Shown here one piece after another: positions 12,901-24,430 of a stretch of 64,000 nucleotides of DNA. The first letter of the stretch is position 1. Each line of letters begins with the position of its first letter. The DNA is taken from contig NC_081833.1 of NCBI RefSeq assembly GCF_030867095.1, positions 72,359,395-72,423,394 on the forward strand. The letters are read 5' to 3'. The position numbers and the translations under genes are program-made. Under the pieces are notes generated by a model. It was not told the origin of the DNA. It did not search any database and saw only the letters and a list, made by a program, of their open reading frames with translations. This DNA comes from Alligator mississippiensis (lineage: Eukaryota; Chordata; Crocodylia; Alligatoridae).

Positions 12901-15900
12901 TACAGACAAATGCAAACGTTTAGCATCGACACTCTAAATAAAAGCCAACGTGTAGGAAAAACCAAAATTCATTCCCCTCTAACAGCCAACTGCAGACACG
13001 TACATTTTGCACATCAGACATAGAGAGCCATCAGCCAAAGCTGAATTTCCTGGCCTTCTCCCATCAATGCAGAAAAGGTTAACGGAAGTCTTCAGGACCT
13101 GTTACCCTAGGGGTTGTCTGAAATGCAAACTACAGTCCAGCCCTGTTGCAGCTAAGCTATTTGTTTCTTGTAACAGTCACATGCCAGACTGAGAGCACCT
13201 CGGCAGGGGCACGCTTATGCACGACAAGCACAGCATCTTGACCTTCGATGCGGGCCAGGAGAAAGCAAACTTCAAAGTCAGGAAAGCTCCACATTTATGA
13301 AGGCTGCTGAAGTGCGGATGGGGCCTGGATTCCCCACCCTTGCCCAAAATCCACCCGAACGTCCATTGTCCATACCTCAAGTTAATGCATCCCAACAAAA
13401 CATTGATTTATCATTGCTTAACTGTACAAAGGAACCTCTGAGAGTCATAAATGGGGAATAACCTCTATGTAATTGGGCTCCCTCACTAGTCCTTGTGGTC
13501 ACAAACTGGAGGCATTGAATGATAGGTGTACCCTGCGGCCTATAGGAGAATATGGGAAGCAGAGCTTAAGCCAGAAGAGGCTGCTCTGATGCTGGGGCCC
13601 CGAAGGCCCTCCGAACAAAGGGAGCATCAATTCCTGCCCCATATGGGGATGGTGGCACTCAGAACAATGGGCACAATGTTTAAATTACAGACTCACTGAA
13701 CACACACAATCAAATGTGGTTGCCCTTTCAGATGAAGTTTACCTGATGCTGCTGCCACTAGAACTCGCAGGGAAGTACCCTACAAATACAGCACTGAACG
13801 TCTGGGCCCCAGATGGCCATAGGGAAACGGCAGTCAAACAGATGCCACTTTTATCTGATCCTCTAAGGAGGGACACACACAGCCAGGGAAGGGCGGGAGG
13901 CTCTGCAGATGGGAACACAGTGTGAACATGAAACGCACACGCACACAAAAAATTGCCATAAGGATGGGTCATCGGTTTTCATGGGTTTGTCCCTTAAATT
14001 TTGAAAGAAAACAGAACTTAAGTGAACTTTACAGGGGAAAAAAGCAGTAAGGAATCGGTATTGTTGCACCTAAATCTGCAGGCAGATGCAGAGTGATAAA
14101 GCATAACTTCGGCATATAACTCATGAGCTTGCTCAAGTGCTTTTGTAAATCCCAGACACGTGCCTACATCTTTAGGTACGGAAATACCTTCAGAGATCTG
14201 GCCCGAGATCCTCACCTCCCAAATTCTAGACTTACTGATTATAACCTTCCTGTCTATGAAAGAGGTTACAAGCTCAAGGGTGCCTGAACTACCTCTCACA
14301 AGTTTATTCCCAGTACTGATATCCACCTCAAATGCTTTAAACGGCATTTACTTCACACCACAGGGTTTCCTTCTCCGCGCACTGACTGCACATTGCCACC
14401 AGCCTGATCTTTACAGACACATGAATAGCTCTTCCATTTCATGCTGCATAGCAATTTTTTATTGGTACTGGGCCTTGCCAGCCCAAGTAATCCTTTTGTC
14501 AGAGCCATAGAGAGAAACAACCATTTACAAGTGGGGGGCACGAGATCTCCCAACCTATACTTAATTGCCTTGCACCCATCCATAAATTAAAACAAACTGC
14601 GTATCAAGGCTAGGCCACGCTCTGTTTCTTTAGTAATAATCACGAGAGGCCAAAACAAACTGACATCGGGTCTCAGTTGGAGTCTGACGTCATTGCGACA
14701 CGGACAAAACCTTAAATGCATGTTTCCGACCGATGTCGTTTTAGTTCAGAATCCAAACTGGGCATCACTTCCCTCCTTGGCAGTCTATTCACCAGCCCAG
14801 TTTTGCCTTTCAAATAAAAACACGATTCTGCCTACCCTCCTACAAAACAACCTTCAAACTTTTACTGGGGTTTCTGGCTCTGCATTGAGCAATTCAGCTT
14901 TTTGTCTAAAAGCATATCGATGGCACGAACTGTTAAATGCCAAATTAATGCTATGCCTGGACCCATGCCATCTGCCCAGGCAGGAGCTGTGTTTGCAAAA
15001 TGAAATGGCTCAAATGCCTTGAATTAAATTTTTGGTTAATACAGAACCAAGGTACCAGTGAATCCCACTGGTGAGGGAAGAATAATTTGTTCCCCACATT
15101 TTCTTCCTATTCAAAAATTGCACCCACGGATCTGCAGCATCCCAGAACAACGGAGCGGGAGAAGTATCAAAGTTTATGTGATATTGTATGCAGCTGTAGG
15201 CAGGCAAGCATCTGTAGTATCTGGGGAATTTATAATCTTCAAGTATGGATGAAGGGAGTTTTCTGGAGGTCTGCGGAGAACTGGCTGGTCACAGGGTTTG
15301 TCCTCTAGATGTTAAGCCACATGAAAGAAAGCCAAAACTACAGTGCCGGCTGTCCTAATTCTCCCCATGTGGGCAACCGGACAAAGATTGTGGGATACCC
15401 ACTGGGCAGGCACGTGGTTCAACCTCATTGTGAAAGAAAATGATGATCTCCATGAAAAAAACAGCCACTCATTTTGATGCAGTCCGTGCTATGTGCAAGG
15501 CAGAAGGTGCAAAAGGCAAGCAACCTGTACGGCCCCCAGCGAGAGCACTGCACTTCCGGTGTCTGTGAGTCAAAGGAATTAGCACGTCCTGACTCCGCCT
15601 GCCCTATCATTTAACACCCAGGAGGAAAGCAATATGTACAGCACGCCAAAAGGTGCTTTTAATAAGAGCAGCTATTAAAGAAAGCAGGAGCCGCAGATGC
15701 TTTACACTTGAGCGGAGTTGGAACAGATGGGTTGGTAAGTGGAGCACGGCAAACTTGCACCGAGGCGCCTCAGCCTACGCGGCAAGCTGAGGTTTTGTAT
15801 TCCAGCTCCCACTCTCACCTTCAACAACTGAATCACTCGCGGCTCCACAAAAGGCAGCTGCAGTATTTTGTGGCTCTGGAGCTGGTATTTTTCAGGCAAC

Positions 15901-16059
15901 AGGAATTCAAAACAAGGAAGTTTACTCTGAAGCCCAATGCACTTTTTTTCCTCTTTGAGCCACATCTATCAGCTGCAGTCTTGGGCAGCGACTTAATGCA
16001 GGCCCCGCTCTGCAGCAGGAAGGCAGGGGAAATGTTTATCGTTGATTTTTTCACTGATT

Positions 16060-16079
16060 GTGTGTGTGTGTGTGTGTGT
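16060..16079 (+). repeat. (TG)10 microsatellite
   Basis: Uninterrupted TG dinucleotides inside COTL1 intron 2. Confidence 0.95.
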
Positions 16080-18729
16080 ATTTCATCAGCTTCCTTCTGT
16101 AGTAACAGTTGCCACCTTGCTTCCAGATGGGAAGGGAAGCTCTAACTTCAGAGCTGGCACCAATTTTGTTTTTTGACTGATGTCTAGTGGTCCGACTCGG
16201 GCTGCTTGCACAGATGGAGTCACTAAAACTTGCAGATCTTCCTTCCCCAACTCATGCAGCATCCGTTAATTTGTGGGTGGAGGAAGTTCCTTTCTGATAC
16301 TTAGCCAAGAGCCGGTACCTCTGAACTTGCTTATGATGTCTTAAAGCTTCCAGCACTTGCACTTCAGAGAGATGGTACTGTCAAGGGTTGATCTCCTCTT
16401 GCCGGCTTTTATTTGGGGATATAACCCTTCAGGGACAGCCTTAAGGGCAACTGCACACAGGTCACTGCTCTAATGGGTGTTATGCTAAGGCCAAGGTCTA
16501 CCCTGGTGATGCCTCTTATCTGAAGCTGTGAAGATGTTGTAGAGTTAGTAGGGTCAATGCAGCCATGGGGAATTCATTGAGGGAAGATGGGGTGAATGCC
16601 TTCATCTGTCTGCGTGCATCCAAGTGCCTGCCTAGCAAATGGCTCTGCCACGCATAGCGCAGGCAAGAACATGAGATAAGGTCAGGGTCCTAAGAGGTGT
16701 CCAGCATTGGTCCTTACATAGGCAACCCTGGATTATCACCTGGCTCTGACAAAGCCTCCTGCCTCCGTTTACTCCACAGAACTATGTCCTTTGTGACAAA
16801 GGGGAGAACCACTCAACGGGAACAGTCACAATCTCCCCAGACAAAACTGCAAGGGTCAGGTCAGACAACCCGAGAGATTTACGCTTAAAAAATGCATCAC
16901 AGAAAATATTAAGTGTGGAAAGGTTTGTCCGCGACACTCAGAGGCCTGAGGAAGCTGTTCAGTCACCCTAATCACAGGAGAAGGGGAGAAATAATGAAGA
17001 TCCCTCAGCTATTCATCAATCACCCTTGAACCACCCGTAGCTCCATAGCTGACCCTCTCCTGAACCGCATCAGTGTGAGATTCACAAGTGCGGAGCGCCC
17101 CGAAATCCCAGTGCCGTCAGCGGTCAGTTCAACACTTTTGGGGAAAAAATTCTCAGAAGCGTCCTCACTTCAGCTGACGCCCTTTGGCACATCTGGCATA
17201 AATACCCCTTCCGCCTGCTGATGCCTCTCATCCTCATTCTTATAAGGTCAGAGATCAAAAGAGCTGTATGTCCCCGGATCAGGAATTGCAACACATTCAT
17301 GGTAAATACATGAATTGAACCGGATCAGTGCTTGATTTGGAAACACATTTTCCTTGAAAAGCACTTGAGAACAATTGTGGATTTCGTAGGAGGTACCCAT
17401 AACAAGCCAATACAATCCCACAGCCCTGCCATGTAGACTCCTTGATAAAGCACATTAAAACTTCCCAAGCACTAGAGTCAATTTTTTCCCTGGTGATGCC
17501 TATATTCTATTTAGAAACCTGTTCTTTCCCCCTACTTAAGTCCATGGAAATTTCTCCACTGAATTCAATATAATGGCAGCAGGCCTGAGGCTGGTTGGGC
17601 CAATTCTGGCCGGATAAGACCCCCCCCCCCCGCTTCACAATACCCACTGAAAGTCCTAAGGACCGTTATACTACCATTTCCCTCGCCCCCTAAAGGGAGA
17701 GAGATTGTCCAGCCTCCACAATACAGGTATGACAGAAGACTAAAAATCAGACATGGGATGGATGAGCTAAGGAAGCCCTGCCAGAATTACAGGGCAATGC
17801 TTTGAAATGAATTCTGGCTAGCACTGAATCGAATAGCAACATATACATCACATCTCTTACCTTATGCCTTAATGGAAGGACCTAGATCCAGGAGAGGGAA
17901 ACAGCCCATACGGGAGACTTTGAAAGTTGGGTAATTCTGATAAACATTTCAAGCAGCAAAATCAGACATAATTCAGTGCTTCCTGGTTTTCTACATGACA
18001 CCTTGCTTTAATCTCCCGCTGCACTGACACAACTGAACATGCAGCTGCCACGTTTGAACCCGGGACTGCCACTGCTGGGATTAGGCATTTCCAATTGTTT
18101 TCAAGGCTGGTTGTTTGTTCATGCAAATCTTTTGGGTCGTTTCTCACTCTATTTGTTCTGAGGTTTTGTGTTTCCAAACCAATGCTGCGCTCATTTTAAT
18201 TGCAGAGCTACTTTGGCACTATTCAGAGACTGTATTGGAGAAGGTCCCTGTCTCAGAAAAGCCAGGGAGGGTCATTTCGATTGTTTTAAGCATGCTGTTT
18301 TGTAAAAAAAAAGATGAGTTTGGCCCAATGATTCATAAGGGGAATCTTCTCCCTCCAATAAAAGATTTAATCCTCTAATGAACTGCAGATTTTAACAATA
18401 GGATCTGAGCTAATAGAAGAGTTTGCCCCAGCTTATCCAGATGCTGGGAAAGCATTGAAAATTACCTCATCCATTGTACAGGAAAGGGGGGGAAAACCCC
18501 TCTGCACAAGACTTAAGTTTACGGAGGAAACAAAGGAATGACTCGATTCCAGAGTTTAGCTGCTATGGGAGTGCCTTGTGCTAGTTCGACCCTGTGCACT
18601 GAAACAATCAGACCCCGTTCCGCTTTACACAAGTTCACAAGTTGCTGCCAGTTCTTTTCCCCCTTTGTAATGGGCACAAAGGCATATCAAACCGCTTTTC
18701 ACATTCACAAGCAACTAGACCAGCCTTAC

Positions 18730-18812
18730 CTGTGCATTTCCTTGTAAATGCTTCATAGTCTGTTCCTTGGTCTCCAGGGACTATTGTGGACCCGTCATAT
18801 TTAAAAGTCACC
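18730..18812 (-). CDS. COTL1: COTL1 coding exon 2 (residues 26-54)
   Basis: Reading the minus strand, the exon opens with one G that completes the Trp26 codon begun in exon 1. It continues VTFKYDGSTIVPGDQGTDY then EAFTRKCT and ends with the first base of the Asp54 codon. The VTFKYDGSTIVPG stretch is the signature start of the coactosin ADF-H domain. The acceptor is CCCAAAG and the donor is CACAG|GTAAGG. At 83 bases it keeps frame between exon 1 (77 bases) and exon 3. The segment after VPG (DQGTDYEAFTRKC) differs from the human version (EQGAEYQHFIQQC), which is ordinary lineage divergence in a surface loop. Confidence 0.96.
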
Positions 18813-19186
18813 CTTTGGGAGAGGGAAAGAGGAGACGGTAAAACGTGACTGTTTGAACGGGGTCGGCGCTTTAACCAGGAATGTTAATACATTTCACAGA
18901 CAAGCAGGGATTGCAGTAAATCAGAGGGATTACTAACTTGTAGCACTCTATCAGGCTCTCTAAATCGGTGCATTGTACTGTGTCAACGTTCACGACCAGA
19001 CAATCACCCTCTCCCCAATATTTAAGTTTGCTGGGGAGCACGTATTAAAATGCTCCGATCTTTTATTGCAGGCATCCACACACTTTCTCCATAGGAGAGA
19101 GGGGCGTGGTGGTGCTGAATTTTATTCCAGGCTGAGCTCAGAGAAAGCTCGCTAGGAGCCTAAGCAAGCCAGGGGTCAAAACTTAC
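18813..19186. other. COTL1: COTL1 intron 1 (noncoding, 374 bp)
   Basis: A short intron between COTL1 coding exons 1 and 2. Its minus-strand boundaries are donor GTAAGT (19186-19181) and acceptor AG (18814-18813). No repeats or other genes are recognised in it. Confidence 0.9.
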
Positions 19187-19263
19187 CAGGTCACATCCGA
19201 GCCGTCATCCCTGACCAGATTGTAAGCTTCTCTGCATGCCTCTTTGTCGATTTTAGTTGCCAT
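19187..19263 (-). CDS. COTL1: COTL1 coding exon 1 (residues 1-26, start codon)
   Basis: The minus-strand start codon at 19263-19261 opens MATKIDKEACREAYNLVRDD then GSDVTW, matching the N-terminus of coactosin-like protein. The exon ends at CTG|GTAAGT, splitting the Trp codon. This ATG is chosen because it gives the conserved MATKIDKEAC start. Upstream sequence (19264-19460) is the presumed 5' UTR and promoter; it holds a purine-rich run (plus strand) and no obvious TATA box. COTL1 and KLHL36 are divergently transcribed, their start codons about 7.5 kb apart. Confidence 0.97.
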
Positions 19264-20521
19264 TTGCTCGAGGAGAATCGGCGTTCAGGGGGGAAGACGG
19301 GATTTTGGCTGAATGAAAGCTCTGTCCTCTTGCAGAGAGAGAGAAAAAAAAAATAAAAGAAAATAAAGAAAATTAGAGGCAAGGAATCTTTTCTGCGGTC
19401 AGGGCTTTGACCCAGGCAGGCTCTGTAAAGGTCCAACAGGCGATCTGCTGAGCGGGCAAGGAAATAATGATGTAGCTTTGTGCTCCGTATTCCTGCTGCA
19501 GCCAGTCATACAGTATTGCTCACAGCCTTACTGAAAGATCAGTCCAAGATGAGCTTTACCCCTTCACTGCCTGACTGCGCAGAGCTCGGCTCTGCTCTGC
19601 TGGAGCTCTGCCTCCGGGTCCCAAGGCAGGTGGAGGCAGGGGAACCGGCCTCTTCTGAGCTCCTTTCTGCCAATCAAAATGGGAAGCAGTGGAGGAACAC
19701 CCCTTGCTTTGCAGCCTAGTGGTGGTTCCTCACCCCCTCCTCTTGGTTTTTCTCCCCCCATTCTCTTCTGCAAAGCATTACTGGGATTTCAATGTGATGA
19801 TGTCATGGTTTTAGCTGGAGGATGCAGGAAGCCTATGAAACCGAACCAAATCCTTGCCAGGGATCTGCAGTGGGCCCCAGTGGCTTGATGGCCGAGGTGG
19901 TCTTTTGTAGACCGGTTTGAAGGCAAGGGTACATGCCGCTACACTGGCTGGAGCAGAAAGTGATGCATTACACAGTCAGGAAAGCGAGGGATCAGGAGAC
20001 AGGGGACAACACGGTGCAAGAGGAAAGCATCCCTGCCAGCACCTCTGGTTGGAGAAGAGGTTCCAGAAGATGTGGAGGGAGCAGAACAGGAGGAGACCTG
20101 GCAAGGAGCTCTCTGGTGCAGGTAGGAGCCCTGAAAGAAAGAGGTTGTATCCTGAATGGGGAGAGATGGGGCATTTTCCAAAGGTGGGGAGCCAGCTACA
20201 TAGGGAAGCAGCCTTAGAGACAGGAGGACAGGGTAGATGCCACAAAAGCTCACACAAATAGAGGCATTTTTTATTTATTTTATTTTTTGCTAATGCAAGT
20301 GAAGAAGAAAAGAAAGAAGGGTCAAATAAATGTGCTGCATGCAAATAGCTGGCTATAGGAAGAAAGGAAGCCACCAAAAAGCGTTACCCCAGGCAGGAAT
20401 GCTAAAGATCATGGACTCTGGGTGGGGATGATCTCGCATTTCCCCCGGCGGGGTTGCACAAGGTCTCAAACTCGGGCTTCCTGACGGGTGACTGGGGCAG
20501 TGACAGCTCCTCGGTCCCTCA

Positions 20522-20568
20522 GGCTGTGTGTGTGTGTGTGTGCATGTGTGTGTGTGCATGCCTGTGTG
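20522..20568 (+). repeat. TG-rich microsatellite
   Basis: Interrupted TG repeats with CATG interruptions. Confidence 0.9.
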
Positions 20569-21587
20569 CGTGCGGATTTGCCCGTTTCAGATGCAGCTAT
20601 CTCCCCCTGTTGGGCTGAAAATTAAAAGCATTCATTTCATGCTCACATGCACAAAACCCAGCATATATTGTTGGTACTAAGGTTACTCACTGCTTATAAG
20701 GCTAGAGAATAAAGGAGTTTATGCCAATGCTGGGAAGGAATTAAAAATGACCTTATGTATTCTACAGAAGAGGTGGGGAAAACCCCTCTACATGGACTTA
20801 AATGTATGGATGAACCATTGGAACGATTAGATCACACAGTTTAGCTGCAATGTCAGTGCATTGTGCTAGTTCAGCACTTTAGACTGAAACCTGCACCTGC
20901 ATTTCTGCACCTACACACATGGAAAAGCATATCTGAGTCCCAGCCTACCTGAAAATCAGAGGTTGGCATGCAAAGGGAGAAGAAGATCACAGTTCTGAAA
21001 GCTGGGCTATAACACTGGAACCTCGCCAGTTCTGAAAGACGGAGCTGGCTATTGTGAACGACTGAATTTTGCCAAAAAATAGACAGACGCGGTAAAAAAT
21101 AAATGAAGAAAAAAGCACGTTCTACCTGAAAATGAACAGGGCTTTGTTCGTAAATCAGTTTTGATTATGCCCATCATTTCAAAATCGGCTGCTGCATCTG
21201 ATGTGGTCTTAGCAGTCGGAGTCCCCAGTCCAGCATGCAGTTATTTAGTAATTGCTGAAAAGCACCAGCCTGCACGTTAATGATGAAATGTGGCTTATCC
21301 CTACGCAGTTCAAAGCCCTGGCCCTGTAAGCAGTGCCAGGCAGGCAGACTCCTGAGATGACATAGTGTCTTTGGCAGCATGGGGGCCTTACGTTGGCTTA
21401 TTACAGTAGGGAATGCCACAATTCACATGATATCAAAGGCAGTAGGAATTGAGAGACATTCCCATTAAAGTCAATTAAAGTGGAAGGTGCTTAGTATGTG
21501 GGAGGATCAAACCCAACAGTTTTGTAGGTTGCAGCCATCAGCATGATTGCAAATTTCCCTCCTTCTTTAGTAATATATATGGCCTTG

Positions 21588-21792
21588 TTCTTGGCCATAT
21601 ATATAGATATAGATATATGTATGTATATGGGGGGGTCTATATATATGTGTGTGTGTGTGTGTGTATACAGGGTATATATATGTATATGTGTGTATCTATA
21701 TGTATACAGGTTACACATATACACACACAGGATATGTGTATATATATGTGTGTGTGTGTATGTGTGTATATATATATATAGATATAGATATA
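21588..21792 (+). repeat. Compound TA/TG microsatellite (about 200 bp)
   Basis: Alternating TA, TG, GATA and CA dinucleotide runs, including tatatatagatatagatata and long tgtgtgtg blocks on the plus strand. Low-complexity frames inside it (runs of Tyr, Ile, Cys or His, Thr) are not genes. Confidence 0.95.
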
Positions 21793-22954
21793 TTTCAGGA
21801 TTCATGGCCATTTTCCTTTGTTAGCAGGTCATTGGTAGCCTGTTTTTTAGTCTGCCATTCCCATCCTTCCCATAATGCCATCTGCAGCTGGCGGCCTTGT
21901 TCCTGTCTCTTCACCCCAGTTCCCGAGGTTACACTGTGGAAAGGCGGATGCTGCTTGATCTCATTGTACTTGAAGGGAAAAAATAGACGTGTGGTCAAAT
22001 CTCAAGCCACTGCAATTCAAAGGAGCCCCCCTTTTGTGATCTTCTACAGCTGGAAGGGATCTCTATATACCCAGGATCTCTAAATCTTAGCGGGATGTGG
22101 GGTGTTCATTTTTCCATCCAGGTTAAATCCCTGTCCGTAGCAGTGTGCAAGCCCCAGCCACTCATGCCCTCACCGTAGGGCCGCATCCTGCATTTTCACT
22201 GATATGCATTTGCTCCTTCCCCGCTCTTCATTGTCTTTTCCTTCTCTTCATACTCCAGGTATGTTTAAAAATGGTGTTTATTTTTAGGAGCATGTAGGAT
22301 TAAATATTGCTCTCAGCCACACGAGCGTGATGTTGGAGTGGGGAAAATGATCTGCCTCGTTGCCTTCAGCGACCCGAGGCCAAATTTGCCTCTGTGCAAA
22401 TGAGAGGAGATTTGGCCCCTTCCTTTTATTATTTGCAGCAGAATTTGCCCTTGCCATGATTTCCCTCAGAGCTCAGGCGGTGCCTGTGGGGAAGTCGAGG
22501 GACTTCGCAGAATTTCCTTAGCAGGATGATACAGGCTCCCAGTGCTGTTAGCTCTCCATGGTCTCCCTCTCCTGTTGACAGCGATCCCTAAAGGGGAATC
22601 CGGGGAGCGGGTCTCTGCTGCGGAAACTATCCGGGAGAGCGGGGGAGGAGGGTCTTCCCCAGGACACAGAACTGTGATGCGGTCCCTGGCTCCAGTGAAG
22701 AGAGGAATGAGGCTCGCCATTTAAAGCAATTTCTATTCGGGGTCCCAGACCTCTTGGGTCATGGGAGACTGCAGGCTTAAAGGACATTATCTCTTGCCAT
22801 CGCCGCTCATCCATCACCCTCTTTCTCCTCGTTCTTAACCTTCCTCTTCCAGCTCTTCATACCCGTTCCACTGGTCATTTGATACAGAAAGTTGCTAATG
22901 AGATGGGAATCCTCCAGGAGGACAAAAGGATCAAGGCTGGGGATGGGGATTGGG

Positions 22955-23352
22955 GCTGTGCCAATGCTCCTGCTAGGACCAAAGACAGAGATTGCTGGCT
23001 ACAGGGTCTTTCCCCTACACTCGGGGTCAGACCGACGCTGTATTTGGGATCAGGAATTTTACCCCTTGGTCAGATTGGTAGGGGAAGGGGAGATGCTTTC
23101 CTCCATAGCAGGGACCGTATCCTCTTTAGCACAGAAGCAGGACGAAGGCTGCCGTGGTCCCCCTGCTTTACCTGGGGCAGGTTCGGGTGTGAGGTCTGTG
23201 TTGTGTCAGGGTCGACAGTATCGTCTTATGTAGAGTTTAGAGGTTGGATTGTACGGGATGCTTTGGACAGGGACGAGCCTGCGGCAGGCAGGAGGTTGGA
23301 CGAGGCGGCCTCTGGACGTCCCTTCCAGCCCCACTTCTTTAGGACTCTTATG
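22955..23352 (+). mobile_element. CR1 LINE 3' end fragment
   Basis: The segment carries phrases typical of sauropsid CR1 3' ends in forward orientation: 'ctggctacagggtctttccc', 'gaattttaccccttggtcag', 'gcaggcaggaggttggac' and 'cccttccagccccacttctt'. Only the 3' UTR portion is present. A 173-codon open frame across it is not a gene. Confidence 0.8.
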
Positions 23353-23714
23353 ACAGCAGGGGTTGATCTTTGCTGGGCTCCACCTGGCACCAAGCCCTGA
23401 AGCCTTATTCCAGCTCTTCTCGGGCTGGCCCTCAGGCTCCGTCTCCAGACACCCCAGGGCTCAGCAGGTTGATTCTTTGCCAGGGCCCAACCCTGCAAGA
23501 TGCGGGGCCCAGCGAAGCCAGGAGACCGTCAGCCCCTCATGCAGCCAAGCCCTGGAGACCTGCACTGCGGCTGAGGGCTGGGCAGAGCATGGCACTGGGG
23601 GAGTCCTGCAGCCTTGTTCACCCAGAGGTGATCAGCAGGAGTGGGGAGAAGAGCCTCGAAGCCAGGACAAACCCCTAGCCCATTTTAATGGGAATCCCCA
23701 GGGCTTTCTAGGTG

Positions 23715-24430
23715 CCTGAAGGGGTTACCCTGATCTCCCAGCCCCTGATCCAGGTGTCTGAAGGAAGGGGGTGATCCTGATGATTTCCAGCCCCTCATCC
23801 AGGTGCCCGAAGAGGTAACTTTGATTTCTCAGACCCTGATCCGGGTATCTGAAGGAAGGGGGTGATCCTAATGATTCTCTAACCCTGATCCAGGTGCCTG
23901 CAGGGGTGACCCTGATCTCCTAGCCCCTAATGCCTGCAAGGGGAGACCCTAATACCCCAGCCCCTGATCCAAGTGCATGATTTCCCAGGACCTGATCCAG
24001 ATCCCATGAAGGAAGGGGACAATTCTGATGATTCCCAGACCCTGATCTGGGTGCCTGAAGGGGTGACCCTGGTGATTTCCAGGCCCTGATCCAGCTGCCT
24101 GAAGGAAGGGGGCAATCCTGATGATTCCCTGACCCTAAAGGGGTGACCCTGATCTTCTAGCCCCTAGCCCAGGTGCCTGCAAGGGGTGACCCCCATACTG
24201 CAGCCCCAGATCCGGGTGCCTGAAGGCGTGACCCTGATCTCCCAGCCCCTGATCCAGGTGCCTGAAGGAAGGGGGCAATCCTGATGGTTCCCCAACCCTA
24301 ATCCAGGTGCCTGAAGGGGTGACCTTGATTTTGCAGACCCCAATCTGAGTGTTTGAAGGAAGGGAGTGACCCTCATGATTTTCAGCCCCTAATCCAGGTG
24401 CCTGCAAGGGGTGTCCCTAACCCCCAGCCC
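23715..24430 (+). repeat. Degenerate tandem repeats, older part of the promoter-proximal array
   Basis: Shorter, more diverged repeats of the theme 'cctgatccaggtgcctgaag' with 'gaagggggtgatcctgat' recur about every 50-90 bp. They lead into the regular 92-bp array and look like its older, decayed flank. Confidence 0.85.

Larger units (their letters stand above)
7117..18729. other. COTL1: COTL1 intron 2 (noncoding, 11.6 kb)
   Basis: This large intron separates COTL1 coding exons 2 and 3 on the minus strand. Recognisable content is a short hAT element at 8372-8610, a palindromic MITE at 11509-11756, an unassigned 'agcccactgaagtca' repeat near 12815-12900, a (TG)10 microsatellite at 16060-16079 and a C10 tract near 17621. 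The remaining sequence is AT-balanced single-copy-looking DNA. Open frames up to about 145 codons occur on both strands, but none has splice context or resembles a known protein. Confidence 0.8.
19264..22950. other. COTL1 upstream / COTL1-KLHL36 intergenic DNA
   Basis: This stretch contains the presumed COTL1 5' UTR and promoter followed by intergenic DNA. It has purine-rich segments (19330-19375, 19980-20120), TG-rich microsatellites (20522-20568) and a long TA/TG/GATA-type microsatellite (21588-21792). No gene is recognised; the longer open frames arise from repeats or GC-biased DNA. Confidence 0.65.

Noticed and set aside
21491-22083. Frames rich in Tyr/Ile/Cys/Thr/His near the microsatellite
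   Set aside because: Direct translation of TA/TG dinucleotide repeats.
22879-23400. A 173-codon plus-strand open frame
   Set aside because: It lies in a CR1 3' UTR fragment and has no protein similarity I recognise; the text matches CR1 phrases instead.
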